Assembly (NCBI RefSeq): GCF_048007105.1
Contig: NZ_CP180352.1
Coordinates: 2,604,001 to 2,668,000 of the forward strand
Direction of reading: 5' to 3'
DNA: 64,000 bases
From: Minwuia sp048007105
GTDB taxonomy: Bacteria; Pseudomonadota; Alphaproteobacteria; Minwuiales; Minwuiaceae
Translations under genes and position numbers: made by a program
The notes under the pieces: model-generated
What the model saw: the letters and a program-made list of their open reading frames with translations, nothing else
The model's database searches: none
Told to the model about the DNA's origin: nothing
Shown: positions 1 through 8,685 of the stretch, piece by piece
Layout: every line of letters starts with the position of its first letter
Numbering within the stretch: the first letter of the stretch is position 1

Positions 1-1897
1 CCTCATCAAGGGCAAGAACTTGTTGCTGCTTGTCGCCGAGCCGGCGCACGGAAACGGTGCGCTCCTCGGCTTCGCGCTTGCCGACCACCAGCATGACCGG
101 GACCTTGGCCATGCTGTGCTCCCGGACCTTGTAGTTGATCTTCTCGTTCCGCAAATCGCTTTCGATGCGGATGCCCGCAGCGGCGGCGGCCTCGGCTACC
201 TCCTTCGCATAGGCATCGCCTTCGGAGGTGATGGTCGCAACCATCGCCTGCACCGGCGCCAGCCAGAGCGGGAAGCGGCCGGCATGTTCCTCGATCAGGA
301 TACCGGCGAAGCGCTCGAACGATCCCAGGATCGCGCGGTGCAGCATCACCGGCCGGTGCCGCGCGCCGTCCTCGCCGACATAGGACGCGTCCAGCCGTTC
401 CGGCAGGACGAAGTCCACCTGCAGCGTTCCGCACTGCCAGTCGCGGCCGATGGCGTCGCGCAGAACGAATTCCAGCTTCGGTCCGTAGAAGGCACCCTCG
501 CCGGGATTCATCTCGTAGGGCAGGCCGACCTTGTCGATGGCTTCCTGAAGCGCGGCCTCGGCCCGGTCCCAGACCTCGTCGGAGCCGGCGCGCACGGGCG
601 GACGGTCTGAGAACTTGATCCGGACATCCTCGAAGCCGAAGTCCTTGTAGATCGACAGCAGGAGCTCGCAGAAGATCGCGCTCTCGGTGTTGATCTGGCT
701 TTCCTCGCAGAAGATGTGCGCGTCGTCCTGGGTGAAGTTGCGCACCCGCATCAGACCATGCAGCGCGCCCGAAGGCTCGTAGCGGTGGCAGCAGCCCATC
801 TCCGCCATGCGCAGCGGCAGCTCGCGGTAGCTCTTCAGGCCCTGGTTGAAGATCTGCACATGGCCCGGGCAGTTCATGGGCTTCAGCGCGTAGAAGCGTT
901 CGTCCGATTCCGAGATGAACATGTTCTCCCGGAATTTCTCCCAGTGCCCCGAGTCCTCCCAGAGCTTGCGGTCGACGAGCTGCGGGGTCCTGACCTCCTT
1001 GTAGCCGGCCGCGTCCAGCCGCCGGCGCATGTACTGTTCCAGCTGCAGGTAGAACTTCCAGCCCTTCGGATGCCAGAAGGCCATGCCCGGCGCCTCTTCC
1101 TGGATATGGAAGAGGTCCATCTCCCGGCCGAGGCGGCGGTGATCCCGCTTCTCCGCCTCTTCCAGCATGGTCAGGTAGGCCTTGAGCTCCTTCTCGTTGC
1201 GCCAGGCGGTGCCGTAGACGCGCTGGAGTTGGGCGTTCTTCGCGTCGCCGCGCCAGTAGGCGCCGGCCAGCTTGGTCAGCTTGAAGGCATGGCCCAGCTT
1301 GCCGGTCGACGGCAGATGCGGTCCGACGCACAGGTCCTTCCAGTCGCCCTGGGTATAGACCGAGATCTCGTCATCGGCCGGCAGGTCGGAGATGATCTCC
1401 GCCTTGTATTCCTCGCCCATGCCGCGGAATTCTTCGATGGCCGCGTTGCGATCCCAGACCTCGCGTTCGAAGGGCAGGTCCCGGTCCACGATCTCGTGCA
1501 TCCGCTGCTCCATCGCCTCGACATCTTCGGGGGTGAAGGGCTCGTCGCGGGCGAAGTCGTAGTAGAAGCCATTCTCGATGGACGGACCGATGGTCACCTG
1601 GGTGCCGGGAAACAGTTCCTGCGCCGCCTGGGCGAGCACATGCGCCGCGTCGTGCCGCAGCAGCGGCAGCACGGTCTGGTCGTCGGATTTGACGGTGACG
1701 ATCTCCAGATCGCAGTCGCCCGGAATCGGACGCTTCAGGTCCCAGAGCCGGCCGTCCAGCCGGACCGCCAGCGCGGCCTTCGCCAGGCCCGGACCGATCG
1801 CTTCGGCGACGTCCAGCCCGGTCGGCGTCTTGTCAAACGTCATCTGCTTGCCATCGGGCAAGGTGACGGTGACGCGCGCGGGGTTCTGGACGTTCAT
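1..1897 (-). CDS. thrS: Threonyl-tRNA synthetase (3' end outside window)
   Basis: Class II aminoacyl-tRNA synthetase that charges tRNA-Thr in the cytoplasm. Reading back from the ATG at 1897 gives 632 codons without a stop, so only about ten residues are missing compared with the roughly 640-residue family. An N-terminal TGS domain opens with VTVTLPDGKQM. The editing domain carries the HDAAH (HxxxH) zinc motif. The catalytic core has MNCPGH and CCHRYEPSGALHG (motif 2 region, zinc ligands Cys and His). The anticodon-binding domain is reached near the window edge (LRNEKINYKVREHS). It lies 98 bp downstream of the kinase pair on the same strand, but as a housekeeping gene it probably has its own promoter. 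Identity is certain; only the C-terminus is unseen. Confidence 0.98.
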   Translation of the reverse strand, partial: MNVQNPARVTVTLPDGKQMTFDKTPTGLDVAEAIGPGLAKAALAVRLDGRLWDLKRPIPGDCDLEIVTVKSDDQTVLPLLRHDAAHVLAQAAQELFPGTQVTIGPSIENGFYYDFARDEPFTPEDVEAMEQRMHEIVDRDLPFEREVWDRNAAIEEFRGMGEEYKAEIISDLPADDEISVYTQGDWKDLCVGPHLPSTGKLGHAFKLTKLAGAYWRGDAKNAQLQRVYGTAWRNEKELKAYLTMLEEAEKRDHRRLGREMDLFHIQEEAPGMAFWHPKGWKFYLQLEQYMRRRLDAAGYKEVRTPQLVDRKLWEDSGHWEKFRENMFISESDERFYALKPMNCPGHVQIFNQGLKSYRELPLRMAEMGCCHRYEPSGALHGLMRVRNFTQDDAHIFCEESQINTESAIFCELLLSIYKDFGFEDVRIKFSDRPPVRAGSDEVWDRAEAALQEAIDKVGLPYEMNPGEGAFYGPKLEFVLRDAIGRDWQCGTLQVDFVLPERLDASYVGEDGARHRPVMLHRAILGSFERFAGILIEEHAGRFPLWLAPVQAMVATITSEGDAYAKEVAEAAAAAGIRIESDLRNEKINYKVREHSMAKVPVMLVVGKREAEERTVSVRRLGDKQQQVLALDE

Positions 1898-1995
1898 CTC
1901 TCCGGACTCCAATGGTTCATCATGCCGGGCTGGCCCCGGCGGGCGGACTTTATGGTTGCATGGCCCTTAGTCAAGGGCGGAGGGGCCGGAATGCC

Positions 1996-3393
1996 TCAGC
2001 TTGCGGCCTCGAAGACCAGCCGTACCTCCAGGCCGCCGCCCTCGCGCCGGCTCAGCTCCACCGATGCGCCGTTGGAACTGGCCAGACTCCCGGTCAGGGC
2101 CAGGCCCAGACCCAGCCCCTCATGCTGGCGGTTGAGGCCGCTGTCGAGCTGCATGAACGGTTCCATGGCGGCGTTGAGCCGGCCTTCGGGGATGCCGGGC
2201 CCGCGGTCGGCGACCGAGATCGCGATCCGTCCGTCCGGCGTTCGCCGGGCGACGAGTTCGATGATCGATCCCTCGGGCGAGAATTTCGCTGCGTTCGACA
2301 GAATGTTGTCGAGCATGCGGTCGGCCATGCTCTGGTTGGCGAGGAGCGCGATGCCCGGATCCGCCTCCACCGCTGGCGCAAGGCTGCGCCGGGCCAGGGC
2401 ATCGGACCAGCGGAGCACGCCGCGTTCGAGATAGCCGGCGGCGTTGATGCCGATGCGGTTCGGCGTGACCGGCGTGGCTGTGGCAATCGCATTGACCTGG
2501 GAAATGATGCTGCTCAGGCGCTGCGCGCTGGCGGCGATGTCGTCCATATAGCCTTGGGCGCGGGCCGGCTCGATCGCTGCACGGCCTTCGCCGCATGCGG
2601 CGTCCAGCACCCGTCGCACAGGCAGTTCGAACTCGGTCCCCACGGCGGCGACGAAACGCGACTTCGTTTGCTCGTCGGCCACCGCCGCCGCGGCGAAGGC
2701 GCGGGCGTGGTCGAGTTCCGCCCTGGCGGCAAGCAGTTCGCGGTAGTTGCGCCGGGTCAGGATCTCGCGCGAGTAGGCGTTCAGCGTTGTCGTTGCCGCA
2801 ATGCCGGCGACCATCATCAGTTCGAAGAAGGTCTTGGATTCCGGCAGTCCCTTGGCCTGTGCTGCTGCGAGGATCGACCACAGTGCCAGCGGAACCGAGA
2901 CCGCCGAGAACAGCAGGATCAGCCGGAAGCCGGCGCGGAAGTAGTTGGCGCAGAAGGCGTAGGTGACCGCCATCTCCATCAGGAAGAAGTAGCAGATGAT
3001 GTCGCTTTCGGCCCAGGCGTGCCCGACCGCCGCGTTGGCGAATGCTGCCGATGCGGCGGCAAGAAAGGATACGTCCAGAAGCCACCAGCGCCGAACCATC
3101 ATCACCGAGACTGTCAGTTCGAAGACGAGAAGCGGCAGGCAGACGAAAAGCCGGACAGGTTGCTCGGCGAGCAGGAACGCCGGATCCATCACGCCCATGA
3201 CGATGATGATGCAGATATAGTAGCTCAGCGCGCAAGCGGCCCAGATCCGGTTCGTTCGAAGCCCGGCCGTGCGCCAGCTGCGCCGGAAGGCAGCCTCCAT
3301 CTTGGGCGAAACGAAGTTCAGCGAGCCGGTGCGGATGCGTCCGCCTGCCCGGCCTTCCGGCAGTTCGGCCGCGCTGTCGGTAGCGGCGCTCAT
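1996..3393 (-). CDS. Membrane histidine kinase-like protein with intact ATPase domain but no phosphoacceptor His
   Basis: 465 residues. The N-terminus carries a short motif ending in RRSW (about 31-40), then about six hydrophobic segments (about 50-205), then YSREILTRRNYREL leading into a coiled dimerisation region. The dimerisation box reads SRFVAAVGTEFELPV (245-259): Thr253 occupies the position of the conserved His, and the usual R-T-P is E-L-P. The HATPase_c domain looks complete, with N box NILSNAAKFS, G1 box DRGPGI and G2 box GLGLGL. Its ATG overlaps the stop of the upstream kinase by 4 bp (ATGA), so the two are translationally coupled. Inference: it cannot autophosphorylate in the usual way but could bind ATP and phosphorylate a partner, most obviously the upstream gene product, which has the complementary defect. 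Confidence 0.88.
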   Translation of the reverse strand: MSAATDSAAELPEGRAGGRIRTGSLNFVSPKMEAAFRRSWRTAGLRTNRIWAACALSYYICIIIVMGVMDPAFLLAEQPVRLFVCLPLLVFELTVSVMMVRRWWLLDVSFLAAASAAFANAAVGHAWAESDIICYFFLMEMAVTYAFCANYFRAGFRLILLFSAVSVPLALWSILAAAQAKGLPESKTFFELMMVAGIAATTTLNAYSREILTRRNYRELLAARAELDHARAFAAAAVADEQTKSRFVAAVGTEFELPVRRVLDAACGEGRAAIEPARAQGYMDDIAASAQRLSSIISQVNAIATATPVTPNRIGINAAGYLERGVLRWSDALARRSLAPAVEADPGIALLANQSMADRMLDNILSNAAKFSPEGSIIELVARRTPDGRIAISVADRGPGIPEGRLNAAMEPFMQLDSGLNRQHEGLGLGLALTGSLASSNGASVELSRREGGGLEVRLVFEAAS

Positions 3394-4802
3394 CCGGCCT
3401 TCCTCTGGTTGCTGTCCGGCGACAGGGGCAGACGGTTCACCAGGCTGGCCGGTATCCGGAGCGCGTGCACGGTGTCGCCGTCCTGCCGTCGGATCACGCA
3501 GAACCTTGCGCCCTGCGTCCGGGCCTGAATGGCGGCCAGTCCGCCCGGGTCGGCGGCACTGGCGGGCCAGGCGGTTCCTGGGCGCAGTCCGGACTCGCCG
3601 CTCTGTCTCAATGCCCAGAGCACCAGATCGCCGTCTGCGGTGGCGGTCGAGGCCAGCTGAACGATGGGCCCGTCGCCGGTGCGGATCGCAGCGTTCAGGG
3701 CGCTGTCGAGAACGAAGGCGTAGACCGAGGGGTCTCCCTGGACGATGTGCCGGCTTTGCGACAGGTCGCCGGATGTCCGGAACCGGAGCGCCGGATCGGC
3801 GCCCGAGGCCCGGGCGCAGGCATCGTTCACGGCTTCCTCGAGATCGAGATGCATCCAGGGTTCGGGCGCGCTGCCGAGCGGGGACTCCGCCGAGGCGAGG
3901 ACCAGTTCGACCAGGTTGCGCAGCTGGCGGGCATTGTTCTCGATCTGGCGGAAGCGGGCTGCAACCTGCGGTGACAATGCGCCGCCGACGCCCAGCTGAG
4001 CTATCTCGGCATAGCCGCTGATGCCGTTCAGCGGCGTCCGCAATTCATGCGCGGCCATCGAAAGGAAGCGCGATTTGGCCTCGGCGGCGGCGCGGGACCG
4101 GTCTGCCAGTTGCGCCGCCCGCGATCTCAGCATTCGTGAGCGCTGGATTTCGCGGAAGTTCCGGCGCGCCATCACCTCCCGGGCGTAGGTTGCAAAGCTG
4201 CATGTCAGGGCCAGACCGACGGTTGTCAGGACCAGCATGGGGGCAGGCACGTCGGGCGTCCGGCCGAATGCCGTCCCGAGCGAGAAGGCGGCAACGGCGC
4301 CGGCCGTGCCGGTCAGCGTGAAGACGATGATCATGTCCCAGCGCGCGGCGAAGTAGCACTGGACGAAGATGAAGATCATGGCGCATTCGAACAGATACAT
4401 GCGCCGGTCCACGATCTCGGCCAGCGTGTAGCTGTAGACGGCATTGCCGAATGCCGCGAATGCGGTGGCCAGGAACAGGCCGTAGTAGAGGCCTTCGCGC
4501 GGGCGATCGGAGAAGGCGTAGATCAGGCTGACGCCCATCAGCGGCAGGACAACGGCAAAGCGGAACCACTGGAATTCGATGAAGCCGGGACTGCTCACGA
4601 AGGCAAGGAACAGGGCCATGCCCGCATAGCCCGCAAAGGCGGCTGTCTTCCAGACCGTGTTGACCTTCCGCGTGACCTGAAGCCAGCTCTCGCGGTAGGC
4701 GCGTTCGGTGCGGTCGTCGCGGAATCGGAGCGGCACGGCCTTGAGCGCGAACTGCCGCGCCAGATCCTCCTGAAAGGGCCCGTCTGAAACCGTAACGCTC
4801 AT
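3390..4802 (-). CDS. Membrane histidine kinase-like protein with phosphoacceptor His but degenerate ATPase domain
   Basis: 470 residues, paralogous to both other kinases in the window. It has the N-terminal LRFRDDRTERAYRESW motif, about six membrane segments (about 50-205), YAREVMARRNFREI, then a canonical HisKA box SRFLSMAAHELRTPLN with His252. The C-terminal domain keeps the kinase length but has lost its key motifs: the N box reads ALNAAIRTG, the G1 DxGxG is replaced by LRQSGESGL, and the G2 glycine run is only PGGLAAI. Inference: it can receive a phosphoryl group and dimerise but probably cannot bind ATP, so it would depend on the ATP-binding partner encoded next. It lies 62 bp below the EthD gene on the same strand. 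No clear Shine-Dalgarno sequence is visible; a palindrome touches the start codon. Confidence 0.87.
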   Translation of the reverse strand: MSVTVSDGPFQEDLARQFALKAVPLRFRDDRTERAYRESWLQVTRKVNTVWKTAAFAGYAGMALFLAFVSSPGFIEFQWFRFAVVLPLMGVSLIYAFSDRPREGLYYGLFLATAFAAFGNAVYSYTLAEIVDRRMYLFECAMIFIFVQCYFAARWDMIIVFTLTGTAGAVAAFSLGTAFGRTPDVPAPMLVLTTVGLALTCSFATYAREVMARRNFREIQRSRMLRSRAAQLADRSRAAAEAKSRFLSMAAHELRTPLNGISGYAEIAQLGVGGALSPQVAARFRQIENNARQLRNLVELVLASAESPLGSAPEPWMHLDLEEAVNDACARASGADPALRFRTSGDLSQSRHIVQGDPSVYAFVLDSALNAAIRTGDGPIVQLASTATADGDLVLWALRQSGESGLRPGTAWPASAADPGGLAAIQARTQGARFCVIRRQDGDTVHALRIPASLVNRLPLSPDSNQRKAG

Positions 4803-4803
4803 C

Positions 4804-4818
4804 GGCGCATCATGCGCC
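4804..4818 (-). promoter_or_regulatory. Palindrome and mini-ORF abutting the kinase start codon
   Basis: GGCGCAT-C-ATGCGCC is a perfect 7-bp inverted repeat ending one base before the kinase ATG at 4802, where a ribosome-binding site would be expected. On the minus strand the repeat also contains ATG ATG CGC CGA TGA, a four-codon frame whose stop overlaps the kinase start. It could be a translational hairpin, a reinitiation leader or an operator; it may also be chance in GC-rich DNA. Confidence 0.35.
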
Positions 4819-4864
4819 GGAAACTCTTAAGCCGAGGTAAGCGGCGCGGGCCCTGAATCCCCTG

Positions 4865-5536
4865 TCATCCGCGGATCACGTGCTCTTTCGTGATGACGAA
4901 ATCCAGCTTGTCGTGGTCAATGAAATTCGGCTCGTCGGCCATGGTCGCCTTGTATTGTTTCGTCTCCGGCGAGGCCCGCATGTCCGCCATGGAGTTGAAC
5001 CACACCATCGCGAAGCCGTCGCAGAACGGCTGACGTCCGTTGGCGTAGGCCGAAAGTCTTGCGTGATTCTGGATGTAGCGCCGGACGGCGGGAATGGATG
5101 CGCCGAGGGGGCCGTGGATCTCCCGCCAGTGGCGCTGGCAATCTTCGACGGTCATGCCCTTCCTGCGGTGCACGATCTCGATGATCTTGAAGCCGTCCGC
5201 GGCGACGGGCTCGTCCTTCATCACAAGTTCCTCGACCAGCAACAGCTGCATCGAGGAGCGGTCGATGAATTTCTCCTCGTCGGCGACCAGCTCCGGCCAG
5301 ACCGGACTCTCGGCATTGCGCTTCATGGTCTCGGTGTCCGGCCACCAGGTTTCGGCAAACCCGTCGTGGGGCAGGGCGCGCTTGTCGTAGCCCTGCTTCA
5401 GCGGATGGTCCTGAACATAGCGTTGCAGGCCGTCCAGCTTCAGCACTGCCTTTGGATGCTCATTCAGCCAGTAGTCCTGGAACTCGTCGACCGGCATCCC
5501 CGGCCGGCGTTTGAAGGCAAGTACGGATTTGATCAT
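4865..5536 (-). CDS. Tandem EthD-domain protein
   Basis: 223 residues from the ATG at 5536, which follows a GGGGAGGAGCACC ribosome-binding site. Two ferredoxin-like EthD/dabb repeats are visible. The first (about 1-105) begins MIKSVLAFKRRPGMPVDEF with YWLNEHPKAV. The second (about 115-220) begins IIEIVHRRKGMTVEDCQRHW with EIHGPLGASI. The family name comes from EthD of ETBE degradation; members are small alpha/beta-barrel proteins often found beside catabolic oxygenases or hydrolases, and their biochemical role is usually unknown. Its start is 23 bp after the dimethylformamidase-like gene, so the two are very likely co-transcribed. Confidence 0.85.
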   Translation of the reverse strand: MIKSVLAFKRRPGMPVDEFQDYWLNEHPKAVLKLDGLQRYVQDHPLKQGYDKRALPHDGFAETWWPDTETMKRNAESPVWPELVADEEKFIDRSSMQLLLVEELVMKDEPVAADGFKIIEIVHRRKGMTVEDCQRHWREIHGPLGASIPAVRRYIQNHARLSAYANGRQPFCDGFAMVWFNSMADMRASPETKQYKATMADEPNFIDHDKLDFVITKEHVIRG

Positions 5537-5559
5537 GGTGCTCCTCCCCAGGTGCGGTT

Positions 5560-7755
5560 TCAGCCGGTCTCGCCGGGCATTTCGAACGGCGCCGGATCGG
5601 CGAAGCGGCGCACGACATTGGTCGTCAGCTTCGCGAGATCGTTGTCGAAGCCGTTGACCGGCAGCGCTGAGGCGTAGGCGATCGACCCGGTCGAGAAGAC
5701 CGCGCCGCCATTCGGGCATTCGAAAAACGTCATGTCCGCCCGCACCTTCGGATCGTCGAAGGGCGGGATGGTGGAAAGGAACTCCTCCTTGGTGCGCAGC
5801 ATGTCGGGCCCGAGATCCTCGGAGGTGGCGACCACCAGCGCGTGCGCCGGCGATCCCAGCCGGCCGTCGCAGCGATCGATCTCCTCCCCGGCCGCACCGC
5901 CGCCGAGCAGGCCGGTATTGCCCACCACGTCGGCACGGATACCTTCGAAGATGAAGGCGGCGCGGGGGTCGTCGGCGCCCGGCATGCGCCGATAGTAGCC
6001 GCTCTTGTCGAAGCCCTGCGCGGCGAATCCGACGCCGACCAGGCGGTTGGGCGCGCGGCCGATGCGGCGCCACAGGCCGCCATATTCCCCGTTGAAGGCG
6101 TGATAGTACTCGCCGGGCTCGGCGATCCAGGCCCGCGTGCCGTCCTCGGCGCGGCGGACTTCCAGCACGCCGGGCAGGTCGTCATGGAAGGCGACGCGCC
6201 AGTAGAAGCCGTTGCCGCCCATGTACATCAGCCGCCCGCCCTGACCGAGCCAGGCCTCGAAGCCGTCCAGCATCGCCGTCGAGTGATACTCGGGGTGGGA
6301 GCCGGTGATGACGGCCCTGTAGGGCTTCAGCAGGGCGTCGCCGTGGGTGTGCAGGTCCTCGTCGGTGATCACGTCATAGGCCTGACCGGCATGTTCCAGC
6401 CAGCCGATGATGTTGCAGTCGGCCGGCAGCCCCCAGAGCCGGTTGTCCACGGGCTTCATGTTGGTCACCGGCCGGAGCCGGGAGGCAATCGCGACGCCGG
6501 AACGGTCGTTGTGCAGATCGTAGGTCGAGTTGCCCATCTCCGGATGCGTGCCGAGAAAAGCGTCGTTGGCGTTGTTCGGGCGCCCGTCGCCGAAGATCGG
6601 GTTCGCCTTCAGCCTGAGCCGGTAGTTCGCATAGGCGAGGTAGGAAGCGGTCGGCACCAGAAAGGCCACCGGCGCCGTGGCCGTACCGAGTGGCGGGCGC
6701 ACGGCGAAGGGGATGTAGTCGACATCCTCGCCATGCTCCAGCCGCGCCGCATACAGACCGCTTGGAAGGTCCGTCGGCACCTCGAAGCTGAAGTCCGCTT
6801 CCCAGCCCGCGTCGTAGAGGTCGTCGTCGTGGAAGTGGATCGCGCCGTACTGCCCGGGCCTTTCCTGCCAGTTGTGGGTGCTGCCGTCCCAGTTGTGGCC
6901 GGTCATGGCGCGGGTCGGGATGTTGACAAGTGTGCCGTGCAGGCCCCTTGGCCCAAGGTCGGTAACGGACTGTGTGTCGATATCGCGGCTGAAATCCCAA
7001 TGGCCGAGCAGTTCGTCGCGCAGGGCCGCGTCGGGTTCGGCCGAAAGCAGGCGGTCGATGCCCGCGGCATCCAGCGCCCGTCCGGCCATGCGCGGCCGGT
7101 CGATCTTGCCGTTGAAGTGCGCAACGGCCTCACCGTTCGAGATACGGGCGGCAATGGTCACTGGCTGGTCCGATGACCGGATTGGTGCCGCGTCCTGCAA
7201 CGCCGCAATCCTGACGGCGGCGTGGACGCTGACCGCCTGTCCTGGCGAGAGGCTTTGCGGCTGCTGGGATATCGTCACCTCGCCGCTCGCCGGGTCGTAG
7301 CTGGCCGACACGCGATACCAGTACCGGGGCCGCAGGGGAGCGCCGGTCGATATCGTCTGGCCGGCGATCTGCAACGCTGCCGCGCCGGTTTCGTCCAGAT
7401 TGAGGCAAATGCCGTCACCGCAGCCGATGATCGTCTGGACCCCGTTGCCGGGCCGTGTCGGCCAGATCCAGGCGGCGAGGGTCACACCGTTCGAAGGATC
7501 GGGGTCCGGCACCGCCCCGGTGACGGCGTAGGAACCCGTCCGGACGGGCTGATGACGGCCCGCATGTTCGCCCTCGAAGGTGGAAGGCACGTCGTCGTAG
7601 ATCATGCCGCCATCGGGTCCGCGTTCGCCCGAGCGGATCCTGACGAGGCTGGCCCGGTAACCGCCCGGCGCGTAGGTCGACACCATGAAGCGCACCGTGC
7701 CGCCGGTCTCGACCGAGAATGGATCGCAATAGCCCGTGATGGTCTTGTCCCGCAT
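5560..7755 (-). CDS. N,N-dimethylformamidase large (beta) subunit homologue
   Basis: 731 residues from the ATG at 7755, preceded by GGGGGAGGAAC; an in-frame start ten codons upstream lacks such a site. The protein begins ITGYCDPFSVETGGTV (immunoglobulin-like segment), has a LamG/concanavalin-like insertion at about 85-235 (VTLAAWIWPT, LLGHWDFS), then the catalytic region characteristic of the DMFase beta family (VAFLVPTASYLAYANYR, GSHPEYHSTAML, GGRLMYMGGNGFYWR). The H-P-E-Y segment at 487-490 matches the region that, as I recall, supplies iron ligands in characterised enzymes. The reaction would be hydrolysis of an N-substituted formamide or related amide. No DmfA1-like small subunit is visible beside it, so the true substrate and assembly are uncertain. 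It sits 26 bp after phhA. Confidence 0.82.
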   Translation of the reverse strand: MRDKTITGYCDPFSVETGGTVRFMVSTYAPGGYRASLVRIRSGERGPDGGMIYDDVPSTFEGEHAGRHQPVRTGSYAVTGAVPDPDPSNGVTLAAWIWPTRPGNGVQTIIGCGDGICLNLDETGAAALQIAGQTISTGAPLRPRYWYRVSASYDPASGEVTISQQPQSLSPGQAVSVHAAVRIAALQDAAPIRSSDQPVTIAARISNGEAVAHFNGKIDRPRMAGRALDAAGIDRLLSAEPDAALRDELLGHWDFSRDIDTQSVTDLGPRGLHGTLVNIPTRAMTGHNWDGSTHNWQERPGQYGAIHFHDDDLYDAGWEADFSFEVPTDLPSGLYAARLEHGEDVDYIPFAVRPPLGTATAPVAFLVPTASYLAYANYRLRLKANPIFGDGRPNNANDAFLGTHPEMGNSTYDLHNDRSGVAIASRLRPVTNMKPVDNRLWGLPADCNIIGWLEHAGQAYDVITDEDLHTHGDALLKPYRAVITGSHPEYHSTAMLDGFEAWLGQGGRLMYMGGNGFYWRVAFHDDLPGVLEVRRAEDGTRAWIAEPGEYYHAFNGEYGGLWRRIGRAPNRLVGVGFAAQGFDKSGYYRRMPGADDPRAAFIFEGIRADVVGNTGLLGGGAAGEEIDRCDGRLGSPAHALVVATSEDLGPDMLRTKEEFLSTIPPFDDPKVRADMTFFECPNGGAVFSTGSIAYASALPVNGFDNDLAKLTTNVVRRFADPAPFEMPGETG

Positions 7756-7781
7756 GTTCCTCCCCCTTGCCGGACCGAACG

Positions 7782-8567
7782 TCAAACCCGCCTGTCGGTC
7801 TCCAGCACCGTGTCCGGACTGATGGCGGGTTTGCCTTTCAATTCATCATAGTAAGGCGAGAAATCGGGACGTGTCGCCTCGAACAGCTGATCGTAGCTGT
7901 CGATGACGAAATAGGTCTGCTGGAAATGGTCGATGATGTAGTCGGTCTGCATGATCCGCATCAGATCGAACGCGAGGCGGTTCGGCGCGGGATCGTCCAG
8001 CGCAAAGATGCTCTCGCCCTTCGAGGAAACGATGCCAGCGCCGTAGATCCTCAAGCCTTCGGGCGTCGCGATCAGACCGAATTCCACTGTGTACCAGTAG
8101 AGCCGCGCAAGGTTCTTCAGCGCGCCAAGCCGAAGTGCCTTGAGGCCGCCGCGCCCGTAGGCGGCCATGTAGTCGGCGAAGACCGGATTGAACAGCATCG
8201 GCACATGACCGAAGCAGTCGTGAAAGCAGTCGGGTTCCTGCAGATAGTCGAGCTGCTCCGGTTTGCGGATCCAGTTGGTGACCGGAAAGCGGCGGCGTGA
8301 GAGCAGGTCGAAGAAGACCTCGTCCGATATCAGACCCTGGACCGCGACGATCCGCCATCCGGTGGCGTCCTCCAGTCGGTCGGAAAGCCTTTCGAAGTTC
8401 GGTATCCCTCCGGCGTCGACGCCCAGCGCGTCCAGGCCGTCAACGAATTCCGGGGCGGCCCGACCGGGCAGCATGGCAGCCTGGCGTTCGAACAGCAGCC
8501 GCCAGGTTTCGTGATCCTGGTCGGTGTAGGCCTCGTAGCCCTGATCGATGATCGCGTCGCGTGACAT
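7782..8567 (-). CDS. phhA: Phenylalanine 4-monooxygenase (phenylalanine hydroxylase)
   Basis: 261 residues, typical of the single-domain bacterial enzyme that converts phenylalanine to tyrosine with tetrahydrobiopterin and O2 in the cytoplasm. The iron ligands are visible: His116 and His121 in PDCFHDCFGHVP and Glu162 in WYTVEFGL. The segments GLISDEVFFDLLSRRRFPVT and YGAGIVSSKGE are typical of the family. It is the first gene of a minus-strand run (phhA, DMFase-like, EthD, two kinases). It lies divergent from the intact kinase at 8686, with a 118-bp shared upstream region. No pterin dehydratase (phhB) is visible nearby. Confidence 0.95.
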   Translation of the reverse strand: MSRDAIIDQGYEAYTDQDHETWRLLFERQAAMLPGRAAPEFVDGLDALGVDAGGIPNFERLSDRLEDATGWRIVAVQGLISDEVFFDLLSRRRFPVTNWIRKPEQLDYLQEPDCFHDCFGHVPMLFNPVFADYMAAYGRGGLKALRLGALKNLARLYWYTVEFGLIATPEGLRIYGAGIVSSKGESIFALDDPAPNRLAFDLMRIMQTDYIIDHFQQTYFVIDSYDQLFEATRPDFSPYYDELKGKPAISPDTVLETDRRV

Positions 8568-8685
8568 GGCTCCAGTGTAGGTCCGCCATGCGCCCCTTCA
8601 AGCGTGTGTCCGCACGATGTTCAGTTCCCCGGCGCTGTTCTGTACAACGGTGTCAGCAGGGATTCGCCCGGAGTTTGCGGCATTA

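Noticed and set aside
716..3528. Long plus-strand frames (572 and 538 codons) opposite thrS and the first half-kinase
   Set aside because: Compositional mirror frames of GC-rich genes. They lack domain motifs and ribosome-binding sites, while the opposite strand encodes clear proteins.
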